Source of the DNA: Saprospiraceae bacterium | Lineage (GTDB): Bacteria > Bacteroidota > Bacteroidia > Chitinophagales > Saprospiraceae | Length of the DNA stretch: 42,675 bases | Assembly: GCA_017996375.1 (NCBI GenBank) | Contig: JAGOHC010000007.1 | Coordinates: forward strand, 1-42,675 | Direction: 5' to 3' | In this document: piece by piece, positions 1 through 8,012 of the stretch | Layout: each line of letters opens with the position of its first letter | Position numbering within the stretch: position 1 is the stretch's first letter | Notes under the pieces: generated by a model | What the model saw: only the letters and a program-made list of their open reading frames with translations | What the model was told of the DNA's origin: nothing | Database searches by the model: none | Translations under genes and position numbers: made by a program

Positions 1-67
1 TATTTTTTTCATAAAATTTGTGTTTCTTTGAGTACAAATCAAACATAATGATTACGAATTAAGGTTT

Positions 68-2698
68 ATGAAAAACTTACTTTTACGCATTGTCTTTATT
101 TTATTCGCTTTTTGTGCAAACGCTCAAGTACAAGACGACTTCTCCGATGGCGATTTTACCAATAACCCAACTTGGACGGGCGATGCTGCCGATTTTACGG
201 TAAATGCCTCTGGTGAGTTGCAACTCGCTGCCGCTGCATCGGGTTCGTATGCTTTGGTAGTGGGAGCTACTTTATTGGATACGGCAACGTGGGAGTTTCG
301 CGTGGCGTGGAATACCGCCTCCAATTTGTCGAGTGCCAATAGTACGCGCATCTACTTGATGTCAAACACGTCTGACCTTAGCGGCAATACACCCATACAA
401 GGATATTATATTCGCATCGGCGAAAACAGCAACACAGATGCTATAAAATTATATCGCAAAAATAATTCTACCGAAACACTATTATTTACCGGAACTACAA
501 CGATGGACGTGGCAAGTGCCAACGTGCGTATTCGCGTGACGCGCTCAACAATAGGTGAGTGGGCTATTGCTGCTGATGTAACGGGCGGAACAAATTTTGT
601 TTCGGAAGGTACACCCGTTGTAGATGCTACTTACAATGCGTCAGCATATTGGGGTGTGCGGGCAACGGTATCGAGTACAAATCTCACGGCATTCCGTTAT
701 GATGATTTTTATTGTGCGCCTATTTTTCAGGATGTAACGCCGCCGTCGTTGTTTTCTGCAACGCCAATTAGTGCTACGCAAGTAGACGTATTGTTTACAG
801 AATTGTTGGATATAACATCCGCACAAACAGTTGCCAATTATGTTATTGATAACGGTATCGGTGTTCCGGCAACAGCAACTTTGGATAATATTAATACAGC
901 TTTGGTACATCTTACTTTAACTAACCCGTTGGTTAGCCCGCAAACGTACACCTTACAAACTACAAATATAAAAGATGTGGGGGGTAATGCTTCCGCAACG
1001 CAAACGGCAACGTTTAGTTATATCGTCACCGAACAAATTGCCGAGTTCGATTTGGTGATAAATGAATTTATGGCAGACTTCAACCCAGTACCACCGCAAC
1101 TTCCGGCTGCCGAATACATTGAAATTTATAACAACAGCAACAAGGTAATCAACCTGAAAAAGTGTACGATTGAAGATGCCACCAACAGCAAAAAAGAACT
1201 ACCCGAATTTATCATGCTTCCGCATAGTTACGTAATCGTTACGGATAATGATAATGCTTTTGCATTGTCGTTTTATGGCGATGTGGCGGAAGTGGCGAGT
1301 TTCCCGTCATTGAATGAGAGCAACGAAGATATTATTCTGCGGGATAGTTTTGAAAATGTTATCCACCAAATACATTACGATTATTCGTGGTATAACGATG
1401 AAGTAAAATTGGAGGGCGGGTGGTCTTGCGAAATGATTAACCCAAATGTTCGCTGTGGCGGAAGCAATAATTGGCAGGCATCCTTAAATGCTAACGGCGG
1501 CTCGCCTGGGCAGGAGAACAGCGTGTTTGTTAATGCACCCGATACGATAGCTTTAGCAGTAGCCAGTGCAAGCGTAATTGGCAGCAACCAAGTTACACTT
1601 ACGTTTAATAAAGTCCCGTTCGCGTTATCAGTAGAAGTATTTTCTAATTATTTCGGCAGCAATGGCATTGGCAACCCGATACAGGCAATGTTAGATTCTA
1701 CCAACGCACAACGGGTAATTTTGACTTTTGATAATGATTTGCCAAGAGGTATTCAGGCTACTATTACAGTTGTTGATATACTTGACTGTGTTGGCAATTT
1801 GCTGACGGGTGTAAACGCTGTAACGTTTTTTATTGCTGAAATTGCCGCCCCACAGGATATTGTCATAAATGAAATATTGTTTAACCCTGAAACAGGTGGC
1901 GCAAGGTACGTAGAGCTGTATAATCGTTCTACAAAAACAATAAGTTTGGAGGGTTTGCGAATTGCAAATTTCCAGTCCCTGAGTTCTAATCGCGTAAAAG
2001 CAATTAGTGTCGCCCAAGTGATTCAACCCAATGAATATTTTGTACTAACGTACGATACTGCCTATGTGCCGACAAGATATTTTACGCCAAACCCAAATTG
2101 GCTATTTGAGCAATCGCTACCATCGTTAGAAGATAACGGCGGCAATATTTCTATTTACATTGGTACGGATACTACCGTGACTACAATGATAGATTCATTT
2201 GATTATTCGCGCGAACTACAATACCCATTGTTGAGTGATAATAATGGGGTGGCTTTGGAGCGCATCAATCCAGGCGCACCAACTAATGCCGCAGGTAATT
2301 GGCATTCTGCCGCAAAATCTGTTAATTATGGAACGCCGACAAATCGCAATTCGCAATACTTTTTGAGTGCATCAACAGGTGATGAAGTAATCACGTTAGC
2401 ACAAGATCGCTTTTCGCCGGACTTGGATGGTTTTGAAGATTTCTTGCTTATCAATTACATCACGCCGCAAGCGGGCTATACTTGTAATATTAATATATAT
2501 GACGCAAAAGGGCGGCTCATTAAGCAGTTGGTACGCAACGAATTATTGGCGAATGAAGGCAGCTACCAATGGAATGGCGAAACGGATGATGCCGAGCGTG
2601 CAGATATGGGTATCTATGTGGTTTGGGTAGAATTATTCAATCCTAACGGCGAGGTTAAGGTTCACAAAAAAGCCTGCGTTTTAGCAGTTAAGTTGTAA
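68..2698 (+). CDS. Secreted lamin-tail-domain (LTD) surface protein
   Basis: This 876-residue exported protein has no visible catalytic motif and is probably structural or adhesive. The N-terminus is a Sec signal peptide (hydrophobic residues 5-17, cleavage after FCANAQ). Residues about 21-220 look like a beta-sandwich (laminin-G/concanavalin-like) domain. Two SbsA-type Ig-like segments lie at about 225-320 and 490-590. Each is followed by a lamin-tail domain, at about 327-482 (starting LVINEFMADF) and 596-757 (starting DIVINEILFNP). The last 100 residues begin RFSPDLDGFEDF and contain IYDAKGRLI and MGIYVVWVE. This is a FlgD/CHU_C-like Ig fold, which in Bacteroidota often acts as a T9SS tail, although it is not a textbook type A tail. 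The gene stands alone ahead of tatC. LTD repeats are known in secreted nucleases and cell-surface proteins, but the binding target here is unknown. Confidence 0.85.
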   Translation: MKNLLLRIVFILFAFCANAQVQDDFSDGDFTNNPTWTGDAADFTVNASGELQLAAAASGSYALVVGATLLDTATWEFRVAWNTASNLSSANSTRIYLMSNTSDLSGNTPIQGYYIRIGENSNTDAIKLYRKNNSTETLLFTGTTTMDVASANVRIRVTRSTIGEWAIAADVTGGTNFVSEGTPVVDATYNASAYWGVRATVSSTNLTAFRYDDFYCAPIFQDVTPPSLFSATPISATQVDVLFTELLDITSAQTVANYVIDNGIGVPATATLDNINTALVHLTLTNPLVSPQTYTLQTTNIKDVGGNASATQTATFSYIVTEQIAEFDLVINEFMADFNPVPPQLPAAEYIEIYNNSNKVINLKKCTIEDATNSKKELPEFIMLPHSYVIVTDNDNAFALSFYGDVAEVASFPSLNESNEDIILRDSFENVIHQIHYDYSWYNDEVKLEGGWSCEMINPNVRCGGSNNWQASLNANGGSPGQENSVFVNAPDTIALAVASASVIGSNQVTLTFNKVPFALSVEVFSNYFGSNGIGNPIQAMLDSTNAQRVILTFDNDLPRGIQATITVVDILDCVGNLLTGVNAVTFFIAEIAAPQDIVINEILFNPETGGARYVELYNRSTKTISLEGLRIANFQSLSSNRVKAISVAQVIQPNEYFVLTYDTAYVPTRYFTPNPNWLFEQSLPSLEDNGGNISIYIGTDTTVTTMIDSFDYSRELQYPLLSDNNGVALERINPGAPTNAAGNWHSAAKSVNYGTPTNRNSQYFLSASTGDEVITLAQDRFSPDLDGFEDFLLINYITPQAGYTCNINIYDAKGRLIKQLVRNELLANEGSYQWNGETDDAERADMGIYVVWVELFNPNGEVKVHKKACVLAVKL

Positions 2699-2727
2699 TG
2701 AAGAATCCCACATTAACACAATACATA

Positions 2728-2757
2728 TTGATTTTACATATAAGTACTGTATATTTG
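2728..2757 (+). promoter_or_regulatory. Bacteroidota-type promoter for tatC
   Basis: TTG at 2728-2730 is followed after 19 nt by TATATTTG at 2750-2757. This is an exact match to the -33 TTG / -7 TAnnTTTG pattern of Bacteroidota primary sigma factors. It lies 18 nt before the tatC ATG, so the leader would be very short. Confidence 0.55.
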
Positions 2758-2775
2758 CCCCCAAAATAAGGACAC

Positions 2776-3657
2776 ATGCCACTCGACCAAGTTGATGTTG
2801 ATGAAATAGAAAAGCCAAAACACCGAACAGATGAGATGTCGTTCTTCGATCATATTGACGAATTACGCAGCCACCTCATACGGGCTGTAATTGGTATAGC
2901 GGTTGGTGGTATCGTGATGTTTATGTCCAAAGATTTTATTTTCGATAAGATAATTTTTGCGCCACGCCATGCCGACTTTCCAACCTTCCGTGCACTCTGC
3001 ACCTTATCAAGGTGGTTACATACAGACGCATTGTGTTTTACACCCCAAAATTTTCAGATTATCACACGCGAATTAGGCGAACAATTTTCGGTACACCTAC
3101 AGGTATCTATCATGTTGGGGCTGATACTTGCATTCCCTTATGTGTTTTGGGAAATATGGCGATTCGTAAAACCCGGCTTACATCCAAAAGAACAAGCCGT
3201 CACGCGAAATGTAGTGTTGGTTTGTTCTGTACTTTTTTTCTTAGGTATATTGTTTGGCTATTATATTGTTGCTCCGTTTTGTATTACCTTTTTGGTAGGA
3301 TACGAGATAATCGGGGCGGAGGCTGCGCCTACGCTGGCATCGTATGTCAATTATATGACTATGTTCACACTACCGTTGGGCATCGTTTTTGAGTTGCCAA
3401 TTTTGATATATTTCCTCACCAAGTTGGGGTTAGTATCTTCTGCATTTTTGCGTGAATATCGCCGCCATGCAATTGTAATTATACTCATCGTAGCGGGCGT
3501 AATTACACCGCCCGATGTGGTGTCGCAATCTTTAGTAACATTACCACTATTACTCCTTTTCGAAATAAGCATTTTGGTTGCCCGAAATGTAGAAAAAAAG
3601 GCTCGCCTTGCCGAAGCTGCAGAAACAGCTACCTATCTACCAGTAAAAAGTGAATAA
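2776..3657 (+). CDS. tatC: Sec-independent protein translocase TatC
   Basis: TatC is the multispanning inner-membrane receptor of the twin-arginine pathway. It binds RR signal peptides and exports folded proteins with TatA. The N-terminal signature is present (FFDHIDELRSHLIRA, about residues 24-38), as are the conserved cytoplasmic loop PGLHPKEQ and the GIVFELPIL segment. About six hydrophobic helices can be seen (near 32-50, 108-128, 146-168, 193-216 and a long pair at 232-266). The protein is 293 residues, slightly longer than enterobacterial TatC because of an insert between helices 1 and 2 (about residues 60-95). No tatA or tatB lies in the window, so the other components must be elsewhere. 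A probable substrate, the DUF1501 protein with an RRKFL signal at 25256-26953, is in the same window. Confidence 0.95.
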   Translation: MPLDQVDVDEIEKPKHRTDEMSFFDHIDELRSHLIRAVIGIAVGGIVMFMSKDFIFDKIIFAPRHADFPTFRALCTLSRWLHTDALCFTPQNFQIITRELGEQFSVHLQVSIMLGLILAFPYVFWEIWRFVKPGLHPKEQAVTRNVVLVCSVLFFLGILFGYYIVAPFCITFLVGYEIIGAEAAPTLASYVNYMTMFTLPLGIVFELPILIYFLTKLGLVSSAFLREYRRHAIVIILIVAGVITPPDVVSQSLVTLPLLLLFEISILVARNVEKKARLAEAAETATYLPVKSE

Positions 3658-3885
3658 CTAATTTTTTGTATGTTATTTTTTTTTAATATGTAAAAAGTTA
3701 CTATATTAGCCCTCGTAAACATACGTAATCTACCCAAGTACCACATTTATTGAAAATAATTATTTTTATTAAACATTAACATTCAACCTGTTTTATGTGC
3801 AATAAAAATGTAATGTTTCAAATTGGTATAATTTTGGCTATACCATAAGCGTAACAGTTCAAACGCTTTAAAAACGTACTATTTT
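3658..3885 (+). promoter_or_regulatory. AT-rich leader of first ArsR gene with palindrome and -7 element
   Basis: The 228-nt gap between tatC and the ArsR gene holds a perfect 14-bp palindrome, AAAATAATTATTTT, at 3753-3766. It also holds a TAATTTTG -7-like element at 3829-3836. No clear TTG is found at the expected -33 distance. ArsR proteins usually autoregulate through inverted repeats near their promoter, so the palindrome is a candidate operator. In such AT-rich DNA it could also be chance. Confidence 0.25.
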
Positions 3886-4230
3886 ATGAGAAAACAAAAA
3901 AACGAAACAATTGTCTTGAAAAAGGGCAAGAAAGACATTCAGCTGGATTACGCTGAATTACGCAAGGCAGTATTGGTTTTACGAGCCGTAAATCACAAAC
4001 TCCGCCAACGCGTTATTGACTTGCTCGAAGAGAATGAAGCCATGACCGTAACCGATATTTATATCAAGTTGCGCTTAGAACAATCGGTGGCTTCACAGCA
4101 TTTAGCTATTTTGCGCCGCTCCGGTGTCGTAATTACTGTTCGCGATGGCAAATTCATTCATTATAAGCTGGATAGAGAACGCCTTGAGCAAATATCTCGC
4201 TTGGTAGAAGAACTCGCAGCCGCACAGTAA
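3886..4230 (+). CDS. ArsR-family winged-helix transcriptional regulator (paralogue 1)
   Basis: This is a 114-residue DNA-binding regulator of ArsR type. The winged helix spans about residues 25-105. The recognition helix contains SVASQHLAILRRSG and the beta wing contains VRDGKFIHYKLD, both standard for the family. The metal-binding ELCVCDL motif of classical ArsR/SmtB is absent, and there is no cysteine in the protein. A metal-sensing role is therefore unlikely and the signal is unknown. It is closely similar to the ArsR gene at 4733-5074 (shared LRLEQS/LKLEQS, SQHL, IHY), which suggests local duplication. A basic N-terminal stretch (residues 1-20, rich in Lys) is not part of the core domain. 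The start ATG at 3886 is the only good choice. Confidence 0.88.
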   Translation: MRKQKNETIVLKKGKKDIQLDYAELRKAVLVLRAVNHKLRQRVIDLLEENEAMTVTDIYIKLRLEQSVASQHLAILRRSGVVITVRDGKFIHYKLDRERLEQISRLVEELAAAQ

Positions 4231-4367
4231 TTTCTACAACAAAATAGCAACAAGTTTCCCTTCTCCCATTTCCCATGACATAAGACATATTAAGTAAACT
4301 CCGAGAACAACAAACCGGACGCACTATGCACTGACCCATAAGGCTTGTATAGCATCCGTCACGGAAG

Positions 4368-4402
4368 CCGTATTAAAACTAAACAGTTGATACGGTTTTT
4401 TT
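4368..4402 (+). terminator. Intrinsic terminator after first ArsR gene
   Basis: CCGTAT (4368-4373) pairs with ATACGG (4390-4395), and an inner AACT/AGTT stem adds stability. Seven T residues follow immediately. It sits about 140 nt after the ArsR stop codon, leaving a long 3' untranslated region. The left arm overlaps AAGCC (4365-4369), which can instead pair with GGCTT (4342-4346), giving two mutually exclusive hairpins. Confidence 0.6.
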
Positions 4403-4496
4403 ATATATAATTTTTTCAGTTTTTTTTGCTTATCAAACAACATGATTGACATTGAAAATAAGTAGAAAATAAATTGTTTTAGCTATGTTTTTAAAT

Positions 4497-4566
4497 TATT
4501 TTGATATATATTACTAAAGCGACACGCACTTTTAGGAATGTTTTGGCGGTTACTATTTTGATATAT
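4497..4566. repeat. 13-bp direct repeat TATTTTGATATAT
   Basis: TATTTTGATATAT occurs exactly at 4497-4509 and 4554-4566, 57 bp apart, within the 502-nt gap before the second ArsR gene. It lies just upstream of the putative promoter at 4569-4600, so it may be a regulator site. The rest of the gap (4403-4732) is AT-rich with no convincing coding sequence. Confidence 0.35.
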
Positions 4567-4568
4567 CG

Positions 4569-4600
4569 TTTGGTGATTAAGAATTATTTGTGCATATTTG
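4569..4600 (+). promoter_or_regulatory. Promoter for second ArsR gene and following GT2
   Basis: TTTG at 4569-4572 is followed after 20 nt by CATATTTG at 4593-4600, one base off the TAnnTTTG consensus. The leader to the ATG at 4733 would be about 125 nt. It contains a weak hairpin, ATAAC (4687-4691) with GTTAT (4703-4707), followed by a run of seven T residues (4707-4713). That could be a leader attenuator, but the stem is only five to seven pairs. Confidence 0.4.
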
Positions 4601-4732
4601 CTACAGATAAACAAACATCGTGTGCCCTATTCCGCACAAGCCCAATGTGGTTTTTAAACAAATGATTAAATTGTAAATTCAACGTGATAACACCACAGAG
4701 GCGTTATTTTTTTACTATTTCCTAAAAGTTCT

Positions 4733-5074
4733 ATGAGAAACGGCAAAGTTACTATTGACAATGACAAACTGCAGGTGTCATCAGAGATGCTGCGTGCACT
4801 AAGTCACCCTCTTCGTATGAAGATTTTAGAATTTATTGACAAAAACAAATCTATCAACGTCAATAAAATCTATAACACGCTCAAGTTGGAGCAATCTATC
4901 ACCTCGCAACACTTGCGTATCATGCGTTCTACTGGCATCGTCCAAACGGAACGTGTTGGCAAGTATATCCACTACACCATTGATTACTCGAAAATTTCAT
5001 CTGCTGTAAAAGCAATCGGTTCGTTCATTGAAGAAGAGCGTGCCACCCAAAACCAACTTCAGGAGCTACAATAA
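4733..5074 (+). CDS. ArsR-family winged-helix transcriptional regulator (paralogue 2)
   Basis: This 113-residue ArsR-type repressor or activator is paralogous to the gene at 3886-4230. The winged helix covers about residues 15-90. The recognition helix is SITSQHLRIMRSTG and the wing is ERVGKYIHYTID. No cysteine or metal-site motif is visible, so the effector is unknown. The C-terminal helix (EEERATQNQLQELQ) could support dimerisation. The stop is only 10 nt before the GT2 start at 5085, so the two are probably co-transcribed. This places a regulator at the head of the polysaccharide block (inference). Confidence 0.88.
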   Translation: MRNGKVTIDNDKLQVSSEMLRALSHPLRMKILEFIDKNKSINVNKIYNTLKLEQSITSQHLRIMRSTGIVQTERVGKYIHYTIDYSKISSAVKAIGSFIEEERATQNQLQELQ

Positions 5075-5084
5075 TATATAGAGC

Positions 5085-6056
5085 ATGATGATTCCGCCAA
5101 AAGTCAGCGTCGTCATGCCCGTATATAATGCTTCGCGGTTTGTTGCGCAAGCTATTGAGAGTATATTGTGCCAAACCTTTGCGGCGTTTGAGTTCATTAT
5201 TATTGATGATGGCTCAACAGATGGCAGTTTGTCCGTAATTCAGCACTACGCACAGCAAGATAATCGCATCGTTGTTATCAGCAACCCAACCAATATTGGG
5301 TTGATTGCCGCATTGAATAGTGGTATTCAAATAGCAAGCACAGATTTTATCGCTCGCCTCGATGCCGATGATGTTGCGCTGCCAATGCGTCTTGCTTTGC
5401 AGTATCAATTTTTAAGTACGCAAAAGGACTACGGATTGGTAGCAGCAATGGTGACGTGTATTGACACAAACTCCCAACCCAAACACCTGAATTTCTTATA
5501 TCGCACTTTTGATATGCAACATTTAGCGGCACATACTGACACGGCAAAAGCTATGTTGGTATGGTTATGTGCATTTACTCATTCCTCCGTTATGTTTCGA
5601 AAATCATACCTTGACGGGAAGTTATACCAAAAAGCATATTACGTTATTGAAGACCACGAAATTTGGTGGCGTATGGCACAAGGTCATCGAACGATAGCCT
5701 TACCGCAGGTATTGGTTAGCTACCGTATGCATCAACAAAGCACATCCACTGTATTGAAAGAAGCACAAAAATCGTCACTCATTCCTTTCGTCAAAGAGCA
5801 ACTTGCACATATCGGAATTGTTGCTACCGAACGTGAAGTGTTGGTACACGCAAGCATCAATACCGGCGACTATGGTGCATCAAATTATCAAATTCGATTA
5901 GGAGAATATTTGCGATGGATTGTTAAAATGAAACTACACAACAAAAACACACTTTTCACTTCTGTTGCTGCCTTTGATGAGGTGGCAAATTTTCTCAGCA
6001 AGCGAATAACCGCACTATACATTTCTCGAAAGATACGTAGGTTTTTTAAGGTTTGA
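5085..6056 (+). CDS. Glycosyltransferase family 2
   Basis: This 323-residue GT-A fold enzyme would transfer sugar from a nucleotide-sugar to a surface glycan on the cytoplasmic face. VSVVMPVYNAS opens the domain. IIIDDGSTDGS (about 38-48) forms the nucleotide site. ARLDADDVA (about 90-98) carries the metal-binding DxD. The later EDHEIWWRM fits the catalytic-base region (ED motif) of the family. Two ATGs are possible, at 5085 and 5088. Its last 11 bases overlap the end of the convergent GT2 gene on the minus strand. The sugar donor cannot be deduced. Confidence 0.9.
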   Translation: MMIPPKVSVVMPVYNASRFVAQAIESILCQTFAAFEFIIIDDGSTDGSLSVIQHYAQQDNRIVVISNPTNIGLIAALNSGIQIASTDFIARLDADDVALPMRLALQYQFLSTQKDYGLVAAMVTCIDTNSQPKHLNFLYRTFDMQHLAAHTDTAKAMLVWLCAFTHSSVMFRKSYLDGKLYQKAYYVIEDHEIWWRMAQGHRTIALPQVLVSYRMHQQSTSTVLKEAQKSSLIPFVKEQLAHIGIVATEREVLVHASINTGDYGASNYQIRLGEYLRWIVKMKLHNKNTLFTSVAAFDEVANFLSKRITALYISRKIRRFFKV

Positions 6057-6951
6057 ATCTGCGAAGTAAATAAAGCATATTGATTGGATAACGATATAGC
6101 CCACGCAAGTAGAGATTAAGAAATGAGAACTTGTTTTTTTTATAAAACGGCAATAAATAGAAGCGCAACAACTCGTCCAACAGCAGTATTCGCCAACGCA
6201 AAAGCCGCATGGAAGGCAACCCTTTTTGTTGAGCATAGCGATATACTGATTTCACAAAAGTAAGGTTTTTAAAGATGGTATTTTTGTCCGTCAAGGTAGA
6301 AGCATTGGCTGCGTGTTTGCGCCAAACTGCTACCGTCTGGTTGTTGTACACTGCTGTTCCGTGTAGGAGCAATCTAAAAATGGACTCCCAATCGGAGCTG
6401 ATAACGGGCAGTCTGTAAAAATCAATTTGCTGGGCAGTTGCTTTGTGGTACAAACAAGTGAGGTGATGAATAAATCTTCTTTTTTCGGCCACTGCAAAAA
6501 ATAAATCGCTGCCATTTAATACGCTCGAAGTGTGATGCACTTTTGTTGGGATAAACTGCTTTGTCGCTTCATCAAAAACGGTTACTTCCGCAAACGCGAG
6601 TACGGCATCTTGGTTTTTTAGAAGTTGTTGCATTGCCATACTGATATAACTTGCATCACACAAATAATCGTCACCGTCCAAGTTGAGTACCCATTCGCCT
6701 GTAGCTCTTTCATATAATGTTTTTCGATAATTTGCCACTCGCCCGATATTCGTTTCATTACAAAAATAATGTAATCGCTTATCTGAAATGTAGCGTTGCA
6801 CCACGCCTGACGTGCCATCGGTAGAGGTATCATTGGCAACGATAATTTCCAGATTAGGGTAATCTTGCGATAAGGCACTTTTTATAGCTTGGGCAATGTA
6901 TAACTCCTGATTGTAGGTGGGAATCATTATAGTAACCAATGGCAAACTCAT
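6046..6951 (-). CDS. Glycosyltransferase family 2 (last gene of polysaccharide operon)
   Basis: This 301-residue GT2 enzyme begins VTIMIPTYNQE, has the nucleotide-site motif NDTSTDGT at about 40-47, and the metal-binding D92-G-D94-D95 in LNLDGDDYL. The C-terminus is rich in Arg and aromatic residues (DELLRFYLLPFYKK onward), which may associate with the membrane surface. The start ATG overlaps the stop of the upstream GT2 by 4 nt (ATGA type), showing translational coupling. It is the terminal gene of the minus-strand operon and runs 11 nt into the opposing GT2. No intrinsic terminator is visible between the two convergent genes. Confidence 0.9.
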   Translation of the reverse strand: MSLPLVTIMIPTYNQELYIAQAIKSALSQDYPNLEIIVANDTSTDGTSGVVQRYISDKRLHYFCNETNIGRVANYRKTLYERATGEWVLNLDGDDYLCDASYISMAMQQLLKNQDAVLAFAEVTVFDEATKQFIPTKVHHTSSVLNGSDLFFAVAEKRRFIHHLTCLYHKATAQQIDFYRLPVISSDWESIFRLLLHGTAVYNNQTVAVWRKHAANASTLTDKNTIFKNLTFVKSVYRYAQQKGLPSMRLLRWRILLLDELLRFYLLPFYKKNKFSFLNLYLRGLYRYPINMLYLLRRFKP

Positions 6952-8012
6952 GGCAATATTTTTTTGAAGCCATTGAATAATATTGCAGTAAAATCGCGCG
7001 GATTACCGGGTATTTTAGAGAGTAGCCAAGTACGCCATTTGTGTCGGGCTAATTTGCCGATATGTGGATAATGCTGTTTTATTACATCCCATGTTGCTGC
7101 TTGTTTTTTGTTTGTTTCGAAAGAAAGTATATCTAAAATAGTGTAAATATCGGTATAGAGCAAGCGTTTTATTTGGTTGCGGTTTTTGCGAGCTTCTTGC
7201 CGGAATATTTCGTATTGTGGGTGATATAAAAATTCGTGATAGAGAATAGCGGAATCAAAAAATGCAGGATTTACCAACGCCGTGTTGTTGTTGTTGCGAG
7301 CGGTTGTTGCACTGCTATGCACCCGAAAGGATGCCAAAGGCGCAGCAATGTATAGCGTTGAAGTATTTAACCCAATTCGCAACCAAAATTCATAATCTAC
7401 AATTTGTTTTAAGAACAAATTAAATGTTCCTATTTTATCAAAAATTGATTTGTGCAAGCACACCGCAGTAGGCTCGCCAATAAAGTTATCCAAAAAATGT
7501 CGGTAAGCAAAAGCAGCCATTTGAGCAGGCGAAATGAGCATGGTTTCGGGTAACAAACTTTGCAGCGTTGCAACTTGATGTGTGAAATAATGTGCGATGT
7601 GCGGAGGTGCATCCGATTCAATAATAAAATTGCGTTGCGCCACCATAAACAAACTGCCGAATGGAATGTGGTTATCAAACACAGCCAAACAATCGGGGGC
7701 GAGTAGGTCATCTTGAAATAAAAATTTTAACCAATCGCCGTTTGCCAAAGCAATACATCGCTGCCAATTTTGTACTAAACCTACATTTTTTTCATTTTTA
7801 TAAATCCGAAAAAAAGCGTGTTGTTCGGCATACTGTTGCACAATAGTATAGGTATCATCGGTGGAGCAATCATCAACAATAATACACTCAAAGTTGCGAT
7901 AAGTTTGCAGTACAACGCTATCCAAACATTCACGCAAATAGCGGCTGCCGTTGTACGTGGGGATTAGTACAGAAAAAAATGTAGTGCCGGATGTACTCGC
8001 TTGTTTATTCAT
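6948..8012 (-). CDS. Glycosyltransferase family 2
   Basis: I chose the ATG at 8012 (MNKQAS), giving 354 residues. A GTG at 8066 would add 18 residues that overlap the upstream gene and are not conserved-looking. The GT2 core starts FSVLIPTYNGS (13-23). VDDCSTDDT lies at 46-54, and the metal site is the variant Q100-D101-D102 in FLFQDDLL. The FRVH segment around residue 250 and a long basic C-terminus follow. It overlaps the preceding GT9 by 8 nt and the following GT2 by 4 nt, so it is the middle of a tightly coupled operon. Its likely role is assembly of the glycan exported with the help of the Wzt-like ATPase (inference). Confidence 0.88.
   Translation of the reverse strand: MNKQASTSGTTFFSVLIPTYNGSRYLRECLDSVVLQTYRNFECIIVDDCSTDDTYTIVQQYAEQHAFFRIYKNEKNVGLVQNWQRCIALANGDWLKFLFQDDLLAPDCLAVFDNHIPFGSLFMVAQRNFIIESDAPPHIAHYFTHQVATLQSLLPETMLISPAQMAAFAYRHFLDNFIGEPTAVCLHKSIFDKIGTFNLFLKQIVDYEFWLRIGLNTSTLYIAAPLASFRVHSSATTARNNNNTALVNPAFFDSAILYHEFLYHPQYEIFRQEARKNRNQIKRLLYTDIYTILDILSFETNKKQAATWDVIKQHYPHIGKLARHKWRTWLLSKIPGNPRDFTAILFNGFKKILP

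Noticed and set aside
1-67. Promoter of the lamin-tail-domain gene
   Set aside because: Sequences such as TAAAATTTG are close to TAnnTTTG but have wrong internal spacing, and the region is cut by the window edge.
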